From: Ziziphus jujuba
Taxonomy: Eukaryota; Streptophyta; Magnoliopsida; Rosales; Rhamnaceae
DNA length: 64,000 nucleotides
NCBI RefSeq assembly: GCF_031755915.1
Contig: NC_083384.1
Coordinates: forward strand, 6,502,001-6,566,000
Direction of reading: 5' to 3'
In this document: in pieces, positions 23,668-42,810 of the stretch
How positions within the stretch are numbered: position 1 is the first letter of the stretch
How the letters are laid out: each line of letters opens with the position of its first letter
The notes under the pieces: model-generated
The model's database searches: none
What the model saw: only the letters and a program-made list of their open reading frames with translations
Told to the model about the DNA's origin: nothing
Translations under genes and position numbers: made by a program

Positions 23668-23670
23668 TGA

Positions 23671-24180
23671 TAGTATTAATTAATTAATTAATTAGTTTGT
23701 TCAACATTTCAAATAGCCATATCTAAATTTGAAGGAGAAAAAATAATAAAAAACCAATATAATTTCTAAGCGTGTTCACTTTTGATGTTCATATTTCTTT
23801 TTTTCCCTTTTTAACTTTATAGTTTTATTAAGACATATCTAATAAACTATAGTTATATCTAATTAACAAGCATTTGAGGCAAAGTGTGTTATGCACGATT
23901 AAATAAAAAAAAAATTAAGCCTTTTTATTTTTATTATTATTATTATTATTTTAAGTTAGTGGAAGTGGCAATAGAGACACGTGAATAGCTGGTTTTATTT
24001 ATTTATTTATTTTGATAAAGCGTGCACTGGCCAGTTTGGTAAAGGGATTATCCGGAATTTGTTACAAAGAGCGAGAAATAAGTTTTATGCTATACTAGCA
24101 ACCAAACAGTACCCATAACAGGAGTGAAAAACCCAAAAGAAGAAACAGTAGAGGGAGAGAGCAGAGCACAGCAGAGAGAT
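23671..24180. other. Upstream region of the complex I subunit gene
   Basis: AT-rich with (TTA)n near 23928-23950 and (TTTA)n near 23995-24012. No gene. The part from about 24110 is probably promoter and 5' UTR. Confidence 0.5.
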
Positions 24181-24223
24181 CGTAGAGAGAGAGAGAGAGA
24201 GAGAGAGAGAGTAAAAGGCAAAA

Positions 24224-25955
24224 ATGGGGGGAGGAATGGAGGTGAACAAGAACAGGTTCATAGAAGAGTGGGGATCAGCAAGAGAGAACCTTGAACACAA
24301 CTTTCGCTGGACTCGCCGAAACTTTTTTCTCGTGGGCCTCTTCGGCATCGCCATTCCCGTCTTGGTCTACAAGGGCATCGTCAGCGAATTCGTATCTTCT
24401 TTGTTTTCCCTCCCTCCCTCCTTTTCATTTATCTATCTACCATCCAATTTGTTTTTTTCTTTTTCTGAATGCTCGTAATTTCAGACAAATTGCAATCCTC
24501 GTTTACGATTTGGGGCTTTTTTTTTTTTTTTTTTAAATAAATTTTGTTTTTGGGTATTTAAAATTAGGAGCTTTGCTTATGAAATTGGCTGATTCTCATT
24601 TGGGATTTGTCTGTGAGACTTTTAGAGGTTGTTTATAGTAACATTAGGATGAGACCGATGCCTGCTGAGAAGTATTATGCCCAATTTTTTTCTCTAAAGG
24701 ATCCTATTCTTCTAAAAATCTATAACTTTTATTATTATTTTTTTCTCAATTTCTTTTTAGTATTATCTGATTTTGTCCTTTCAAAATCTCCTTGAGAAGA
24801 TTTGTTTGCATTAGCCAACTTATAGAGTTTTGGGAAGTGATACATTAAAGGACCATCATTTCACCATGAATTCTTCCCCAAATCTTGGTTCTCTCCCCGT
24901 TCCCAAGAGCCAAAAGCTAATCTAGTGTGAGAGAAATTAGATTAAGATTATCGCTGAGAAATTGCTCCACAAAATCGTACATTTTGAAGTTTATGGGTTC
25001 AACTCCTATTTCTTTAGTTTTTTTCTCCTTATCTAATTTAAATATTTTAGTGGTTCCGAGCTGTTTTTTCTCTTACATTGCCTCTTCGCCATCTGTTTCG
25101 TCAAAACTCTGGCCAGCATCTAAATTTAACACTAGCCTTGTGACCATGCTCTTTTAGCACCTGAATCCATCCTGAATTTGTTGAACTTTAGTCGACATTT
25201 TTGTGATTTTTTGCTCAAAAACGAAGTAAAATTGATAGGAATGATGAGTATTCTAAATTTGTTGGTGACATTCAATATAAGAAATGACTTCTCTGTGTGT
25301 GTGTGTGTGTGTGTGCGCGCGCGCGCGTTCGACGTATATATATATTCGTTCATACATGTATGCTTGTTTTGCTGTCTTACAGACACTTTATCTCAAGAAT
25401 TTATCACAACCCACCCTTAAATAGCCTTTGAAAGTTACTTGTTTTGTCCAAAATTTTCCAACAAGCATCGCTCATTTTCTTATTCACAACTTGGATAGTG
25501 AAAATTTAATCCTTACATCTCGGTAAATTGTTTAAGAAATCTTTACTTTTATCCTCTGCAAGCCTTCAAGACACAGGATTTCTGACTGTAAATCCCACAA
25601 TAGTAGTTGATGTTGAATCCTGTCCTAGCTTGTCCTCTTGTCAGCGCTGAGATTGCAGAATTACAATGTTTTTAAACCATACTGTTTCGCACTTGGAATT
25701 TCTTGTTAATTTTGGTTGGAGCTACTGAAAGTTTCATTGTTGATGATGATATCGTGATGAGTGTAGCTTTATTTAGTTTGCAATTGGAAACCAGTTTTCA
25801 TTGAATTCTAAAAATATGATGGGGTTTTGACTGTAAGGAGTTGTTGTTTGTTTTAAGCATAGTCGATCTTCTAGCTTCTTAATACTTCTGTTTTCTATGC
25901 TTGACAGCATAAACATGACGAGGATGCAGGCAGACCATACAAGAAGTTTATTTGA
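24224..25955 (+). CDS. Complex I B15-type (NDUFB4-like) subunit
   Basis: Two exons, 24224-24391 and 25908-25955, give 71 aa. Exon 1 encodes MGGGMEVNKNRFIEEWGSAR, the arginine-rich NFRWTRRNFF, and one membrane segment (LVGLFGIAIPVLVYKGIV). Exon 2 encodes HKHDEDAGRPYKKFI and TGA. The intron has GTATCT...TTGACAG borders in phase 0. Length and ends match the plant protein typified by Arabidopsis At2g31490, which is found in the membrane arm of mitochondrial NADH:ubiquinone oxidoreductase and annotated as B15/NDUFB4. It would sit in the inner mitochondrial membrane as an accessory subunit without redox cofactor. The 5' UTR has a (GA)n run (24186-24212). The gene appears intact; the protein family is sure, the B15 name slightly less so. 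Confidence 0.88.
25294..25328. repeat. (TG)n(CG)n alternating tract in intron
   Basis: About 35 bases of strictly alternating pyrimidine-purine, (TG)10-11 followed by (CG)5-6, inside the intron of the complex I subunit gene. It is followed by a (TA)n run. Confidence 0.9.
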
Positions 25956-26320
25956 CTTGGCAGAGAATGCTTTGCATTTTATGCGGTAGTAAAATAAGGG
26001 TTTCAATGGGATCCTACAATATCATATCAGGATATGGAAAATTTATTCGCTTTTCTCTTTGTTACTCTGTGGCTTCTGATGTTAGGGCAGTTTGCTACTT
26101 TGAATTACATTTTGCATTTTGTCATTAAGTAATACTACATATTTTGTGGTCTTTTGTATTTTCCCTTGTTCAGTTTGATTTGGCTGGACACCAGATTGCT
26201 TTTTAATTGGATGCTCTCTGTCTCTTTCTGTGGATATAATCTTTTTATTATTGTTAATTAAGTTGCTAATCCATCATTAAATAAAAATAGGACAAGAATA
26301 TTTATATCATTTTTATATCA

Positions 26321-26354
26321 TTTTTATTTTATATAAATATGGCAATCAATAAGT
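26321..26354 (+). repeat. 34-bp inverted repeat, left arm
   Basis: TTTTTATTTTATATAAATAT followed by GGCAATCAATAAGT. It is the exact reverse complement of 27967-28000, and the two arms bracket the LINE remnant. Confidence 0.9.
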
Positions 26355-26579
26355 AATTGTTAGGAGAACTAGCCGCTATCCAATTTTGATTCAAACACAG
26401 GACAAGAACCAGATACGCTATTATTCATAGCAAACAACTTCAAAGAGCATTTAGTAATACTGGGAATGTGAGGTTTCTTTGAAAGAAATAGAAATTTATT
26501 ACTTTGAGTGAAAAAGAATACATTACTTCCTGGATAGAAGGAATTAACGAAGCAGGTCCTTCCTCTTCATAAAAGTCCA

Positions 26580-27560
26580 ATGCTAAAAGTATAAGAGCAA
26601 GCCTGATTCGCTTGTCAATTGGAAAGAAAACACTAAGAACAGGGATCTAATTTCAGTGCCAGTGACTAAGGAAGCAGGTGAGCTCTCAGGGCTGGGGGTT
26701 AAGAGCAGAAAAAGTATTACTGCCATTTTTGAATCACTGACAGTCTCGCCACCATAGAAACCGATATGGCAAAAAAAAAAAAAAAGAAAAAAAAGATGCT
26801 TCTTTACTAGCTTAAAAATCTGTAGATAGGGGAGAGTATAGGTGATTAAAAGGTTTTGCCAAAGCAACCATCAATTTCCACTTTAGCATCTCGAATTGCT
26901 ATTCCCACTCCAACAGTCCCCTGTGCCGCCGAAACATCTCTATGCACGTTGATTTCGTATGCCGCTGGCTTTGGAGGTCTCCATAAACACACATCAGGTC
27001 ATGTTCTATCAATATGAGGCTTTTTCTTTGCTTCTTGAAACTCTCAAGTGTAAACCTGCAACACTCTCCAATAGAACCCCATCATTCTTCACCACCTCAC
27101 CATACAAGATTGCATTCCTTCTATTCTATAAACCCCAACTTAAGCAACTACACCGTTCCTTTTTGGAAATTGCTAATTTCTCTAAAGCCCACGCAACTAA
27201 CTCTCTAAAAGAACTAATATTTATTTTCTTCCACTATCTATACCAATCCAATTCTTCCAAACCCGCTTTGCATGTGGAAATAGCCATAATGCATGCAGAA
27301 CTGTTTCATCCCCTACTTTGGCATAATTCACACCTTCTATTTTCTATAATTTTTCTTTTATTCAAAGCATATGCACAACACCTCATGATACCCTCTCCAC
27401 ATAAGTCAAATCTCCTTCCACCAAATATCTCTCAGCCAAATCTGATATTTCTCTCAACTGGACCTCCCACTATTGCACCATTACCACAAAATACGAGCCA
27501 TCCATCCAATATCCCGACTTCAACGTGAACTTCCCAGATATGTCTTCAACAAATCTGATC
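26580..27560 (-). mobile_element. LINE remnant, zf-RVT plus RNase H-like region
   Basis: The minus strand reads VGDETVLHALWLFPHAKRVW from about 27310, the zinc-binding reverse-transcriptase tail domain of plant LINEs. Broken frames follow, then PPKPAAYEINV and SAAQGTVGVGIAIRDAKVEI at about 26980-26860, the start of the RNase H-like domain. Several stops and frame changes separate the parts, so it is a decayed non-LTR element. The plus-strand frame 26959-27528 is only its shadow. Confidence 0.7.
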
Positions 27561-27966
27561 TTTCCTCTCAACTGGACCTCATAGGCTTGCAATCATTATC
27601 CAAAATACAACCACCCATAACTCGACTTTGTGGTGTACTTTCCAAAAACTTTGTAAAACCATGCCAATTTGTCCTCTGTTTCTAACCCTCCACCGCGTAA
27701 TGTGGTATGTGGGTTTGGGAGGGGATTTTTAACAACTATCATTAATTTAGGACAAAAAAATAAAAAGACAAGAGCCTTGTTTGGTTTATGTTTACAAACT
27801 GTTTTCAGGTTTTAAAAACAAGCAATTGCTTTTTCAAAATAAATAATTGAGTTTTTTTTTTTTTTTTTTTTTCCTCCTATCATTATAGAAAGTATACTTA
27901 TGTAAGGTTATAGAAGTTCACCTAATAACTTCACCAAAGTAACTAGCAATAGACACGCTAATTGGC

Positions 27967-28000
27967 ACTTATTGATTGCCATATTTATATAAAATAAAAA
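27967..28000 (-). repeat. 34-bp inverted repeat, right arm
   Basis: Exact reverse complement of 26321-26354. Confidence 0.9.
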
Positions 28001-29082
28001 TAGTTTTTTTATTTTTATTTATTTTTTAAAAAAAACATAAATATTAAACAACAACCATAACAACAACAATAGTAATAATAAACCAATTAAATATTACTTT
28101 ATTATTTTTCACATTATTTGTTAAATAAATTTAACAAATATTTTAATAATTCAAAAATTATTATTGTTTTTTTCTTTTTTCCTTTTATCCGATACAGAAC
28201 AAAGTGCTTGACCATAAAGAAAATATTTCCACCTTTGTGCTACTCTTATTATCATATTCCATCCTGAATCAAGTCATATTAAATTAATGCTCAATGCACT
28301 TTATTAAAATTTTTTATTTTTATTTTTATTTTTTTGGGGATAAAATTGATGTGGAAGCACATTGCCAGCACCTTAATTGTGAGAGAAGGAATTTTATCAC
28401 CTTGACATATAAATTTCACAAGTCATTGCACGAAGTATATATGAATGTATTAAATACAGAAATACGTTACAGCATAAATTTTATTTTTATTTTTATTTCT
28501 AATTTGCTATGTAAGCTAACATATATAATTAGTACATAACTCGGTAATTACTAATACGAACAATTCATTTCAGAAAATATATATCATCATGTTACTATTG
28601 AGTAGTTATTGCATTAATACTAATGTTGAAAAATTATATTCTTGATAATTGCATGCTTTCTTTCTTCTATTTTTTAATTGTATTATTTTATAATCACATT
28701 TATATTACCTATTTTTAATTATTGCATGTTTTCTTTCTTTTTATTTTTTTACTTTTTATTTTTTTTACTTTTACTCTGCTATATAAACTAACATAATTAG
28801 GACATAACTCGATAACCACAAATATAAACAATTCATTCAAAACATATATTTGATCATATACTAATATCGAAAGTCTGTACCTAATTAATGTATTACTTGA
28901 AAGCTTATAATTACTATTATTTTTCTTTATTTTGCAAATCTCTTCATACTGCTTCTTCACCTATATAATATATTATATGTATACATATAAATGTATAAAA
29001 TACAAATACACTTCCGCATTAATTTTATTAAATTAGCCATGATTTTGAGCTTTGCCGACTTAATTAATACACTTCATATCCC
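28001..29082. other. AT-rich region upstream of the peroxidase gene
   Basis: No gene. It contains a duplicated segment of about 110 bp (about 28485-28600 and 28745-28870), recognisable by CTAACATA...TAATTAG, CATAACTCG and AACAATTCATT. Confidence 0.55.
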
Positions 29083-29089
29083 TATAAAT
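29083..29089 (+). promoter_or_regulatory. TATA box of the peroxidase gene
   Basis: TATAAAT, 123 bases before the chosen start codon at 29206. The ATG at 29092 lies too close to it to be in the transcript, which supports the later start. Confidence 0.6.
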
Positions 29090-29205
29090 GAATGGCGCTT
29101 TCGTCCCACAAGTTCTTCTCAACCCACATAATTATCACTTCACCAAAAATAAAATCTTTAACAGCCAAAAAGAAGAAAAAAAAAAAAATTGAAGTTTTTG
29201 TACAA

Positions 29206-30717
29206 ATGGGAACAAGTTGTTGTTTCACAAGGTTGATCGTTTCACTGTTTCTCTTGGTTTGTTTTGCTGCAAATGCAACCATGGTGCATGGCCAAGGCCT
29301 GCATGTTGGGTTCTATAAAGCTACATGCCCAAAAGCTGAAGTAATTGTTAGGTCAACAGTTGGGTCTCACTTCAACTCCAATCCTTCCATAGCTCCTGCC
29401 TTGCTAAATTTGCACTTCCATGATTGCTTTGTCAGAGGCTGCGATGCTTCCATCCTTATTGACGGCCGGACTGCGGAGAAGATGGCCGAACCAAATCTCG
29501 GATTGAGAGGTTACAATGTGATTGAGGATGCCAAGTCCCAGCTTGAAGCTGAATGCCCTGGTGTTGTTTCCTGCGCAGACATTCTCGCTCTTGCTGCACG
29601 TGATTCTGTGGTTCTGGTGATTAATTTATATAAACAAGTTTTTAGTCCCCATTATAATTATATATCGGACAACTTATGTTGGACAATATTATAACTTATT
29701 TATTACTTGGTAATATTAATAGATGTTAAGCATCCCACATAAGCTGATGGATACAGCCATGTATGCGCATCACATTTATGTGACTCATAATATTACCAAG
29801 TACTGGGATGATATTCTGGATAAAAATTTTGTCCAAAAATGTACACACACATATATATATATATATATTTTTTTTTTTTTAATATGTACATTTTGCAGAC
29901 GGGTGGACCTTCTTGGTCTGTGCCAACCGGGCGAAGAGATGGTCGGGTTTCAATAGCGAGTAATGTCAATTTTCCCAGCTTTAGATACTCCACCGAAACG
30001 TTGACGAAAAAGTTTGCAGAAAAAGGTCTCAACGTTCTAGATCTCGTCACCTTGGTTGGTAAGAAATAAAACAGCTGCTACTTTTCTTCTTTATAATTAT
30101 TTTGATAAAAAGGTTGTATACTTAATTAAAGTCCCATTTTTGCACGAATTGAAATTTATGCAACATATATACAAACATTTGAAAAGCTTAAATAAGTGAT
30201 GCAACTAGAGGACAAAAAATGTTAACCAAAAGAACCCAAATTAAATATCTTTATTTCCCCCAAGGAAAATGAATTTTGGCTAAGACATTTGCATTTTCAT
30301 GGGGCAGGTGCACACACAATTGGTACTTCAGCATGCCAGTTCTTCAGCTACAGGCTCTACAACTTCTCAGCAGCCAATAGTGTTGATCCCTCCATGGACC
30401 CTGTTTACGCTACTCAACTGCAAAAACTATGCCCACAGAATGGCGATGCCACAGCCCGTGTAGCACTTGACACGGTAAGCCCGCATCATTTCGACGTGTC
30501 CTTCTATAGAAACTTGAGGAATGGTAGAGGAACACTAGAGGTTGATCAGAAGTTGTGGTCTGATATCCCCACGAGAAATGCTGTCCAACACTTTCTGGTT
30601 GGGGGAGGGTCGAATTTCCATGGGAAATTTGGCAGTTCCATGGTGAAAATGGGCAACATTGATGTGAAAACAGGTACTGAGGGCGAAATTCGCAGGATTT
30701 GCTCTGCCATTAATTGA
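29206..30717 (+). CDS. Class III secretory peroxidase with altered distal pocket
   Basis: Exons 29206-29616, 29899-30058 and 30308-30717 give 326 aa; both introns are GT-AG. A signal peptide (about residues 1-29, [20 protein letters not shown]) leads to a mature start near [16 protein letters not shown]. All eight conserved cysteines are present (TCP, HDC, GCD, ECP, SCAD, SAC, KLCP, RRIC). The distal motif reads [17 protein letters not shown]: the catalytic His is there, but the invariant Arg four residues before it (Arg38 of horseradish peroxidase) is Asn68 (AAT, 29407-29409). The proximal [11 protein letters not shown] and FDVSFYRNL are kept. The family oxidises phenolics with H2O2 in cell wall or vacuole; the missing Arg predicts poor peroxidase chemistry. 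It most resembles peroxidase 25-type proteins. The usual first intron is absent. Confidence 0.93.
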
Positions 30718-31154
30718 TTAATTGAACAAGCTTATAATTATTGTGAAAGACTGCCAAGAAAGGTTGTCTATGTGTTAAATAAGTAAATTACTATTTCATA
30801 TAAAATAAAGAAATATTAACTAGTGTGCTCATTTGCTTTTGCTTGAACTGTGTAATCAATACCTTTGAATTTCTTGTATAATAAAAGTGAAAAATTTTAC
30901 AAACAATACGCTTTGAAATGTCAAAAAATAATTCCAAATACAATCCAAGTATTAATCAGATGTGAAGATTAACATGGCTTTGGCTCATTCTTTCATTTCG
31001 TTGGTGTTATACCCATAGACTGTTAAGGGTGTACGATCATGGTGAACTCAAAAAACAGGGGAGAGGGAAAAAAAAAAAAAAAAATTTGTTTGCTCACTCT
31101 CCTCCCACTGCTTGCCACCCTGTGTTGGAACGAAAATAATTGAAAAGAATCCTT
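30718..31154. other. Spacer between convergent genes
   Basis: 3' flanks of the peroxidase (AATAAA-like ATAAAATAAAGAAA near 30800, TATAATAAAAG near 30879) and of the helicase on the other strand. No gene. Confidence 0.5.
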
Positions 31155-38743
<7,589 letters not shown>

Positions 38744-39642
38744 TTTCGGACCTCTTTGATTCTCTCCGACTTCAACAATTCGTCGGACTGTAAAAGAGGG
38801 AAACTTGGGAACTCCGCGAGGGCAGAGAAAGGGAGCGAAGTCAGGAGGGAATAAAAAGTTAGCTCATTTTGTTTAATGGGGCTCTGGTGAATACCCGCAA
38901 GATTTTCTTGTACCCGGGATGAAAGATTTTTTTTTTTTTAATCCCTCCTAGCTTTGTTTTTTATTAAACTGATAAATTTTTCCAATTATGTTTATCATAT
39001 TTTTTAACTTTGTTATGGTTAAAAATCAACCTCAGGAAACAAAATTATTTGTTTAATCCTTATAATCTTTCACTTTTTCATCTTATAAACTTATTTCAGA
39101 CACGGTTAAATGAAGAATAATAATCTATCATATATTTCGTTGAATATTATGACACGGGTACAATATTCTTTTAATCTTTTTCTTTTTGGTAATTCACTAT
39201 TTGTATTTTATTCATGCTTTTCATAGAATTTTTTTTTTTTTTGATAAATGAATGTTAATTTTCAACCACGTTAATATTTGGAGAAATTTTTCCATATTAC
39301 TTGTAGGCAACGACAAAAAATTGTTGTTGTCTTTCTTTTCCTTTCTTAAAATTATTATTATTATTTTTTTAAAACGGTTTAATTAACCTTTGGATATATA
39401 ATGGAAAGGAAAAGATTACAATATAAAAAAAAAAAAAAAAGAAAAAAAAAAGGAAGATTATATATATATGTTCATTTTCCATCCAAACATTTTCATATTT
39501 ATATATTTGTGCCAATTTATAACATTGACAGCAGCTTTACATGCATTACCATTCAAATTTTGTCTATTATACATTCATATCTACATTGCACACTTATTAT
39601 TTTACAATTCAAAGTGGCCATGACCAGAGGCTGTAAATATAT
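38744..39642. other. Helicase 5' flank and intergenic AT-rich DNA
   Basis: 38744-38870 is GC-richer and probably the helicase 5' UTR and core promoter. The rest is AT-rich with poly-T and (TTA)n runs and no gene. The frame 39401-39928 mostly reads the kinase gene backwards. Confidence 0.5.
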
Positions 39643-41830
39643 TCATGTGTTTTTCCTACTAGGGTTGACTGCTAGGGAGGATTTTCTGAAGCTAGCTCCT
39701 TTAATCTCCAATTTAACCTTAGCGGAGGAAACTCCATTATTGACCCTAGCAGTACTAGTCTTTGGTGATGCTTGCCATTGCCCACAAGTGACTGCCATGT
39801 CCTTGAAATTTTGCAAGCCTTCTAGAGTTTCAACAATGGCTGGCATTCTTGGCCTATCTTTGGGGTTCACACTTATGCAATGCAGAGCCAGTAGGGCTAT
39901 TTCTTTTGCTCCCTTCACAGAATATTGACCTCCAAGTCTTGGATCCATAATGTACCTCAATCTTCTATTGCTAGTGAGGTAGGGTTTTGCCCAATCAACA
40001 AGGTTTTGCTCACTTTTAGGTCTTGATTTGTCTGTGGCTCTTCTTCCTGTTAGCATTTCTAGTAGTACCACCCCAAAGCTGTATACATCACTTTTTGTTG
40101 TCAAGTGCCCTACAAATTCATCCACATATTAAAAGTTCTTCAGAGTAACAGTCAATTATGTTTTTGGTTTGTTTTTGTATTTAGATTATATCTTAAATGA
40201 CAAGTACAATGAAACCACCACCTAACTTTAACATATATAAACCCGGAATAAAAATATAAAAACTTTGACAGAAACAGAGGAATTTTTCCTTGTTAATTAA
40301 AGGCTAGCAAACCAAACACTAATTTGCTTTTCAAATGAAATGGCTACCTGTTGAGACGTATTCTGGTGCAGCATATCCATAGGTACCCATAACCCTTGTT
40401 GTAACATGTGTGTCTGATCCTTCAGGTCCCATCTTTGCAAGTCCAAAATCTGATAGCTTTGCATTGAAATCCTATCAAAACACAAACAAACATAGCAGCT
40501 TGAGAATTATGGTTCTTTTGGGTCAAATTATTTATACTTAAATATTATCTGAGAATAGGGAATTAAATTAATCAAGTTGATTTTTATTTACAGAATCTAG
40601 TAAGACATTTGAAGTCTTGAAGTCCCTGTAAATCACAGGCTTCTCAGCTCCATGCAAGAAAGCAAGTCCTTTTGCAGCTCCAATTGCTATTCTTAGTCTT
40701 GTGTTCCATGGCAATGATACTGAAAGCCCTGCACCAAATCATCATATATAATAATAAAACTTCAAAAATTTCTAATGGTATTAGTACATGCTGAAAATCT
40801 GTTTTCAAATCTTTATAAGAGACTTGCAAAATATGGAACTGATTTTTCTCACTTTTGAACAAGTGGTTCTCTAAGCTGCCCCGGGGCATAAACTCATAGA
40901 CTAGGAGTCTTTCTTCATCCTCACAACAATATCCTATTAATTTAACCAAATGGGGGTGCCTAAGTTGTCCCAGAAATATCACTTCTGCCTGGAAAACACA
41001 TACACAGGATTTCTGTAACTTCAGCTTAGATTATGATAAAGACAAAATGATATGTATATATATATATATATATAAAGAATGTAAATTTTGTTGAATTATG
41101 TTGACGCTCTTGGTCAAGCAGGTTTGGGCCAATACATTCTTTTGGACCCATTTTTGGGCCGACGATGCAGGCCACTTTTAAACTCTGGCCCATAAAGTAT
41201 ATATTCTTGATTTTAATTGTTTTAATATTTCCATCAAAGAATTGGTTAAATAAATATCAATAAGTTTGCAATAAAAAACTAAAACGATAAACTTGTTACA
41301 AGTAACATACATACAATAGAACAGTAAAAAATAAAAACATAAGAAATATAAAAAATTAAACATACCAGCCATTCACGGTGTCCCTGTAAACCTTCAATAT
41401 CAAGAAGCTTAACAGCAACAGCCTGAGCCTTCAAACCCTGTCTCAAATTCTCATCTATATAACCCTTATGCACCTTCCCAAACCCACCTTCTCCCAACAA
41501 GAAATTGCTGGAGAAATTCTGAGTTATACCACGCAGCTCACTCAGCTGAAAATCATACAGCTCCGACCCGAAAGACTGCGCGAGATCTTCGTTGATTCTC
41601 ATCGAAGAAGACCGGCTGAGATCGGAGAAAGACAGCCTCCGAAAAGACGGCATCGGAGCGATGTTCTTGGAGAAGTCCGACCGTGACGGCCTGCATGGTC
41701 TGCTGAGCTTGCCAAGAACTGTTTGGTCCTCAACTGAACAGCAATTTGCTGTGAAAGGTCTCCATGGCTTCGAGTTGTTGTTGTTGTTTCTCATGGTTGA
41801 TGAAGAAGAAGAAGAAGAATTGATTGTCAT
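39643..41830 (-). CDS. Receptor-like cytoplasmic kinase (RLCK-VII, RIPK-like)
   Basis: Five exons (41830-41366, 40988-40853, 40728-40592, 40471-40348, 40109-39643) give 442 aa; all introns are GT-AG. After a Ser/Asn-rich N-terminus the kinase domain shows the Gly loop [14 protein letters not shown], the lysine AVAVKLLD, an [12 protein letters not shown] hinge, the RLCK-VII-type catalytic loop [35 protein letters not shown] and the activation segment [18 protein letters not shown]. No extracellular or membrane domain is present, and no N-terminal Gly for myristoylation. Such kinases relay signals below plasma-membrane immune or growth receptors; RIPK is the closest relative I recognise. All catalytic residues are present. 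The upstream region is duplicated at 47774-48450. Confidence 0.93.
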
Positions 41831-41957
41831 TGTTGTTCAATGAAAGAATAAGGGAAAGAGAAAAAAGAGGGTTTGGGATTTAGTAGGTGAAGGTTTATGC
41901 ATTTGGTAGAAAAGAAATGAAAAAAAGAATAAACAGAAAGAGAAAGAGAGAGAAAAT

Positions 41958-42658
41958 CCTTTCTTCAACTGCTCTAACCACTCTACTAAATCGAGTATTT
42001 CTTTTTCTACGTAATACTACTACTACTACTACTATCCTAGCTAATTTTAACATTATCTGCGTTTTCTTTGTTATTTATTTATTTATTATTATTATTTTAT
42101 TTGTCTCCAATCTAGTTGTCTTCATTCATAGTACTGTGTGTGAGTACTACTCGTGAATTATATAACAAATAGAGCTGTCACCAATTGCATGCTGCCATGT
42201 CGTAGTGTTGGTCCACTTGGCTGCCACATGGCACTGCTTTAGCTTTGCTCTCTTATTTGGCCGCCATTGATTTGATGGTTGTCTTTGGACCTAGTCAACC
42301 CGATTTGCCACGTGTCAAGACGTGTTTTGCGAACGATAATACTGTAGGTGAGATGCAGAAAGATTATGAAAAAGTGAAAATAGGTGATGAAACTGGATGA
42401 AGAAGATTATAAGTTTGTGCATTTGGTTTGCGTTTAATTAATATTAAATATTTACTTTTTGTTTTCTTGTATTATTTTATTGGGAAAAAAAATTTGCTTG
42501 TTTTTTTTTTTTTTTTTTTGGCTTAAATAAGTCGAGCAAGTATCATAAATATCTAATATAGATTGAGAAAGTTAAAGGAGAGAGATTTGGATGAATAAAA
42601 TCAAAGCAAAGAAAAGGACAAATTAGTTTTTGCTGCCCCCCCCCCCCCGGCCGGCTTG
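41958..42658. repeat. Segmental direct repeat, copy 1 (kinase upstream region)
   Basis: About 700 bp starting 130 bp upstream of the kinase start codon. It matches 47774-48450 in the same orientation at landmarks TTCTTCAACTG, CTAGCTAATTTTAA, CATGCTGCCATGT, ATTATGAAAAAGTGAAAAT, GGATGAAGAAG and GGCCGGCTTG. Confidence 0.85.
42293..42314 (-). promoter_or_regulatory. W-box and G-box in the kinase promoter
   Basis: TTGACT on the gene strand (42298-42293) and CACGTG (42309-42314), about 465-485 bp upstream of the start. WRKY and bZIP/bHLH factors bind such boxes. The second copy of this region keeps the W-box but has GACGTG instead of CACGTG. Confidence 0.4.
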
Positions 42659-42738
42659 CACACACACACATATAGACATGATAAAATTCTAATGGTATAT
42701 AGGTTTGCTGTAACGTAAATAGAATAGTTAAAGAGAGA

Positions 42739-42810
<72 letters not shown>

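Noticed and set aside
26959..27528. 189-codon plus-strand frame
   Set aside because: Antisense shadow of the LINE remnant, whose minus-strand reading shows zf-RVT and RNase H-like motifs.
29092..29205. Upstream in-frame ATG for the peroxidase
   Set aside because: It is three bases past the TATA box and would place 38 residues before the signal peptide.
39401..39928. 175-codon plus-strand frame
   Set aside because: Low complexity, then the antisense of the kinase's last exon.
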